Positions 5,889 to 8,351 of a stretch of 8,351 nucleotides of DNA are shown in pieces. The stretch spans positions 1 to 8,351 of the forward strand of contig JADGRK010000092.1 in the NCBI GenBank assembly GCA_017880985.1, written 5' to 3'. Under the pieces are notes generated by a model. The model did no database searches. It had not been told where the DNA came from and saw only the letters and a program-made list of their open reading frames with translations. Origin of the DNA: Rhodoferax sp. Its GTDB lineage: Bacteria > Pseudomonadota > Gammaproteobacteria > Burkholderiales > Burkholderiaceae_C. The translations under genes were made by a program, and so were the position numbers. How positions within the stretch are numbered: the stretch's first letter is position 1; each line of letters starts with the position of its first letter.

Positions 5889-6677
5889 ATGAGAGCAAAC
5901 CGATTACGCACAATCTGGCAATCCGGCGGCGCCGTTGTCAATGGCTGGCTCGCGATCCCGAACAGCTTCTCCGCCGAGACCATGGCGCATCAGGGCTGGG
6001 ATTCGCTCACCATCGATCTTCAGCACGGCGTCGTCGATTACCAAGCGATGATCCCGATGCTCCAGGCCATCTCGACCACCGATACCGTTCCGGTGGTGCG
6101 CGTACCCTGGCTGGAACCTGGTATTTTGATGAAGACGCTGGACGCTGGCGCGTATGGCGTCATCTGTCCGATGGTCAACACCCGGGAAGACGCGCAGAAA
6201 CTGGTGGCTTATACCCACTATGCACCGCGTGGCACCCGCAGCTTCGGCCCGGTGCGGGCGCTGCTGTATGGCGGTGCCGACTATCCACAACACGCCAACG
6301 ACACGATCGCCACTTTCGCGATGATCGAGACCGCTGCAGCACTGGACAACCTCGACAGCATCCTTTCTGTTGAAGGACTGGACGCGATTTACATCGGCCC
6401 CTCGGACCTGTCACTCGCACTGGGCTGCACACCGACATTCGACGATCTTGACCCGAAGGCGGCTGAGGCAGTTGACCACATCCTGGCGCGCGCCAAGGCA
6501 CACGGTGTCGTCGCCGGGATACACAACGGAACCCCCGAGGCGGCGCTCAAACGCATCACCAAGGGTTTTCAATTCGTCACGGTCAGCTCCGACGCACGGC
6601 TGATGGCCGCTGGCGCTCAAGCGGTGGTCGCCAAGATGCGCGCTGCGCAGGCGCCGAAGACCTCCGGGTCGCACTGA
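5889..6677 (+). CDS. garL: HpcH/HpaI-family aldolase, probable 2-dehydro-3-deoxyglucarate aldolase (GarL role)
   Basis: Encodes a 262-aa class II (metal-dependent) pyruvate aldolase of the HpcH/HpaI family. Given its operon with gudD, it should split the common product of the two dehydratases into pyruvate and tartronate semialdehyde. Expected residues are present: H46 (IDLQHG), R71 (VVRVPW), D85 (TLDAGAYG), metal ligand E147 (MIET) and metal ligand D173 (IGPSDLSLALG). Length is usual (E. coli GarL 256 aa). Overall sequence seems only moderately like E. coli GarL, for example NGWLAIPNSFSAE at the N-terminus, so 4-hydroxy-2-oxoheptanedioate aldolase or a broad-range relative is possible. The role comes mainly from context. 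The ATG at 5889 follows a weak GAAAG; a TTG at 5874 overlapping the gudD stop would add five residues and cannot be excluded. No terminator was seen downstream. The genes for the next steps, garR and garK, do not follow. Confidence 0.85.
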   Translation: MRANRLRTIWQSGGAVVNGWLAIPNSFSAETMAHQGWDSLTIDLQHGVVDYQAMIPMLQAISTTDTVPVVRVPWLEPGILMKTLDAGAYGVICPMVNTREDAQKLVAYTHYAPRGTRSFGPVRALLYGGADYPQHANDTIATFAMIETAAALDNLDSILSVEGLDAIYIGPSDLSLALGCTPTFDDLDPKAAEAVDHILARAKAHGVVAGIHNGTPEAALKRITKGFQFVTVSSDARLMAAGAQAVVAKMRAAQAPKTSGSH

Positions 6678-6740
6678 CCGATTTACCACCCATTCATCAA
6701 GCGATTGATAGTTGGCTCGCTCTTGCGGCACGCCAATTCT

Positions 6741-6844
6741 GGTTGTGTCCCGTTAACGGCTGAAGAGGGAAATTTGGGCGGGGAACAATGTCGGTCCCTC
6801 ACACTGGACGGATCTGCCCTGCCAGCCGTTAATGCGACACAACC
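6741..6844. repeat. 104-bp element with 22-bp terminal inverted repeats (MITE-like)
   Basis: The left end (6741-6762, beginning GGTTGTGTCCCG and ending TTAACGGCTG) is repeated inverted at 6823-6844 (beginning CAGCCGTTAA, ending GACACAACC) with 20 of 22 positions matching. The 60-bp interior has no gene. No flanking direct repeat is visible. The right end stops six bases from where recognisable Tn3 transposase sequence breaks off, so the element marks a rearrangement point. Size and ends suggest a miniature inverted-repeat element or two fused transposon ends. I do not recognise the family. Confidence 0.6.
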
Positions 6845-6849
6845 TGCAT

Positions 6850-7277
6850 GAGTAGTTGATCGCGATCGGCGCAGCGGGACACTTCGTCACGAAGTTCGCG
6901 CACCAGCGAGCGGCGCTGATGCTCACTCATCCAGCGAAAGCCCATGGCCGTATCGGCCACTTGTTGATGATCGAAAAGGGTCTTCTCGCGCCCATACAGA
7001 GTTCGCAGCGACGCGACCTCCGGGGCATCAATGCCAAGTTCCTTGCCAAGATGGCGCCACAAAGCCACCGGCACCACTCGAATTGCGTAGAGCAATCGAC
7101 CACTCATGCGCAGGAACCCGATATGCATGGCCAGGCCAAGTTTATGGGCGTCCCCCCGACGTGCATCGATCAGCTCGCGCTCGGTACGATCAAAGGCGAA
7201 AACGCCTTCATCTCGAAGTCGCTGATATCGCGGGGTAGCTCTCGCATCCCCAAAAACGTCGTTTGCCAGCCCTTCAT
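6850..7277 (-). pseudogene. tnpA: Tn3-family transposase TnpA, truncated and frameshifted N-terminal piece
   Basis: Minus-strand sequence encodes the N-terminal DUF4158 domain of a Tn3-family transposase. It starts at ATG 7277 with MKGWQTTFLGMRELPRDISD and, after a one-base deletion, continues with DRTERELIDARRGD, then HIGFLRMSGRLL, VVPVALWRHLG, EVASLRTLYGR, FDHQQVADTAMGFRWMSE and HQRRSLVRELRDE, ending at RCADRDQLL. The frameshift lies in the A-run at 7199-7202 (four bases where five would restore the frame). After DQLL the family sequence ends and six foreign residues lead to a stop at 6829-6831, inside the inverted-repeat element. About 140 of roughly 970-1000 residues remain, with no catalytic DDE domain, so it is inactive. 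It resembles IS1071/Tn501-type transposases common around catabolic genes of Comamonadaceae. The family is sure; the subgroup is a guess. Confidence 0.85.
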
Positions 7278-7500
7278 CGTGTTACCCCAGTAGTGGGAGG
7301 CCACGATACCCCTTTAAAATGTGAACAGCGAAGCCAACAAAATCCACGGTTTACCAATTTCACCCCCGCGCCAGTACTGGGTTTGCGTACCGCCAGTTAT
7401 GAGAGCGTTCGATTTGGTGGGGTGAGTGATTGCTAACAATGGCATTGCATCTCTGCCGGGCCGGTCTGAGAATTGGTGACTTCGACTCTTGGGGACGGTC
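7278..7500. other. Intergenic junction between Tn3-family and ISKra4-family relics
   Basis: No gene is supported in these 223 bp. The left part may contain the outer end of the Tn3-family element: read on the minus strand from 7312 it begins GGGG, as Tn3-family ends do, but the rest does not match a 38-bp repeat I know. The left end of the ISKra4-family element must lie somewhere to the right of this, but I could not identify its terminal repeat because the partner end is outside the window. Confidence 0.4.
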
Positions 7501-8351
7501 ATGCAGTTTGAAATCAATTTGACTCAGCAAGGAGAGGATGCAAAAGCCGAGGTGATCCATACCTGCACACTCGAAATCGATTTCCTTGCGTCCGTTCCAA
7601 CGTTGGGCCTGAGCCTAACGCAGGGCAAGTCTATCCTCAAGGAGCTTCAGGCGGCAGTCGTTGTAAAGCAGATAGAACAGCTTGCCGCCGGTGAGCGAAT
7701 CTGCAAACACTGCGGCCGTGCTCGCAATCTCAAGGACTACCACGACATTCACTACCGCAGCCTGTTTGGGGACGTCGTTTGCCGAATGCCGCGGTGGAGT
7801 GCGTGCGGATGTGATCCTGCCGAAGAATGCCATGTAGCAAGAAAACGCCAGCGCTGGTTTTCGGCCGAGATGGAGTTCATTCAAAGCCAATTGGCCGCAA
7901 TCATTCCATATGCCCGTTCTGCCGATTTGCTCAGCCTGCTGTTGCCAGTGTCCAAAGGCAACGCAGCCAGCACGGTACGTGAACACGCACTGGCCACCGG
8001 GCAACGCCTGGATGCACAAGGTGTGGTTGCCGTTACCCAACCTGCCCAACTAGACTTGCGTGAATCGGGCTGCCCAACCATCGTTGGCCTGGACAGCGGT
8101 TATGTTCGCCACTCCCACCCTCACCCGCAACAGTCGTTTGAGGTAGTTGTCGGTCGGGCAATGAAAAAGAACTATGGGCAGAGAAGCGTGGCATTTGTTC
8201 GAATTGTTGACGGCAAAGCAAAAGAGCGGGTGCGTGGAATGCTGTCTCATTTTGGCGGACCCGAACAGCCCTTGGAGGTTTTCACAGACGGTGACACTGC
8301 GCTACGCCAATGGCAGCAAACGACGTTGCCAGACTCATCCGGGCGCATGAC
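7501..8351 (+). CDS. ISKra4-family transposase, N-terminal part (runs off window)
   Basis: An open frame of 283 codons continues past the right edge without a stop. It resembles ISKra4-family DDE transposases. Features are a leading region with LGLSLTQGKSILKELQ (35-50), a probable zinc-binding element with CKHC (68-71) and CGC (102-104), a helical DNA-binding middle (about 115-165), and the start of the catalytic core at TIVGLDSGYVRH (193-204). The first catalytic Asp is probably D198 and the second is near FTDGD (261-265). The final Glu would lie beyond the window. The ATG at 7501 is chosen because an in-frame TGA occurs 24 nt upstream; GGGGAC just before it is a weak ribosome-binding site. 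No stops or frameshifts are seen, unlike the two neighbouring transposase relics, so this is the youngest and possibly active insertion. The family call rests on remembered motif patterns and is fairly confident. Confidence 0.8.
   Translation, partial: MQFEINLTQQGEDAKAEVIHTCTLEIDFLASVPTLGLSLTQGKSILKELQAAVVVKQIEQLAAGERICKHCGRARNLKDYHDIHYRSLFGDVVCRMPRWSACGCDPAEECHVARKRQRWFSAEMEFIQSQLAAIIPYARSADLLSLLLPVSKGNAASTVREHALATGQRLDAQGVVAVTQPAQLDLRESGCPTIVGLDSGYVRHSHPHPQQSFEVVVGRAMKKNYGQRSVAFVRIVDGKAKERVRGMLSHFGGPEQPLEVFTDGDTALRQWQQTTLPDSSGRM

Noticed and set aside
6411..6731. Minus-strand open frame overlapping the aldolase 3' end
   Set aside because: No recognisable domain; most of it is antisense to the aldolase gene and it does not continue the Tn3 transposase.
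6741..6844. Integron attC site as explanation of the 104-bp inverted repeat
   Set aside because: Size fits, but no GTTRRRY/RYYYAAC core pair is present at the ends and the arms match too perfectly for an attC.

Overview
The window reads as part of a betaproteobacterial chromosome or large plasmid, most likely order Burkholderiales (Comamonadaceae-like). The evidence is moderately high GC, a Bug/TctC-type tricarboxylate-transporter binding protein (a family greatly expanded in these bacteria), and Tn3-family, IS6-family and ISKra4-family transposase relics of the kind that flank catabolic islands there. The taxon is inferred from gene content only.

The centre (709-6677) is a compact aldarate (D-glucarate/galactarate) catabolic island. 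A galactarate dehydratase gene (garD, minus strand) is divergent from a LacI-family regulator (plus strand). Downstream on the plus strand are a secreted Bug-type binding protein, glucarate dehydratase (gudD) and an HpcH/HpaI-type aldolase (GarL role), apparently co-transcribed. Both dehydratases should give 5-dehydro-4-deoxy-D-glucarate, which the aldolase would cleave to pyruvate and tartronate semialdehyde. The binding protein is probably the aldarate receptor, but no TctA/TctB membrane genes are visible. The enzymes after the aldolase (GarR, GarK) are also absent.

Regulation is unusually legible. A perfect 14-bp palindrome (TGGTACCGGTACCA) lies in the garD/regulator intergenic region. A copy with one mismatch sits between the -35 and -10 of a good sigma70-type promoter in front of the binding-protein gene, and a weaker copy lies 29 bp further on. 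This fits one LacI-type repressor controlling all three transcripts. The regulator itself appears to be leaderless or nearly so, and gudD has a small inverted repeat where its ribosome-binding site should be.

The left flank (1-708) holds decayed sequence: a C-terminal piece of an exonuclease with a BRCT domain, joined in frame to a fragment of an IS6-like transposase. The right flank (6678-8351) holds a 104-bp inverted-repeat element abutting a truncated, frameshifted Tn3-family transposase, then an apparently intact ISKra4-family transposase that runs off the window. The island is therefore bounded on both sides by mobile-element debris, which suggests assembly or acquisition by transposition. 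I see no tRNA, rRNA or CRISPR array.
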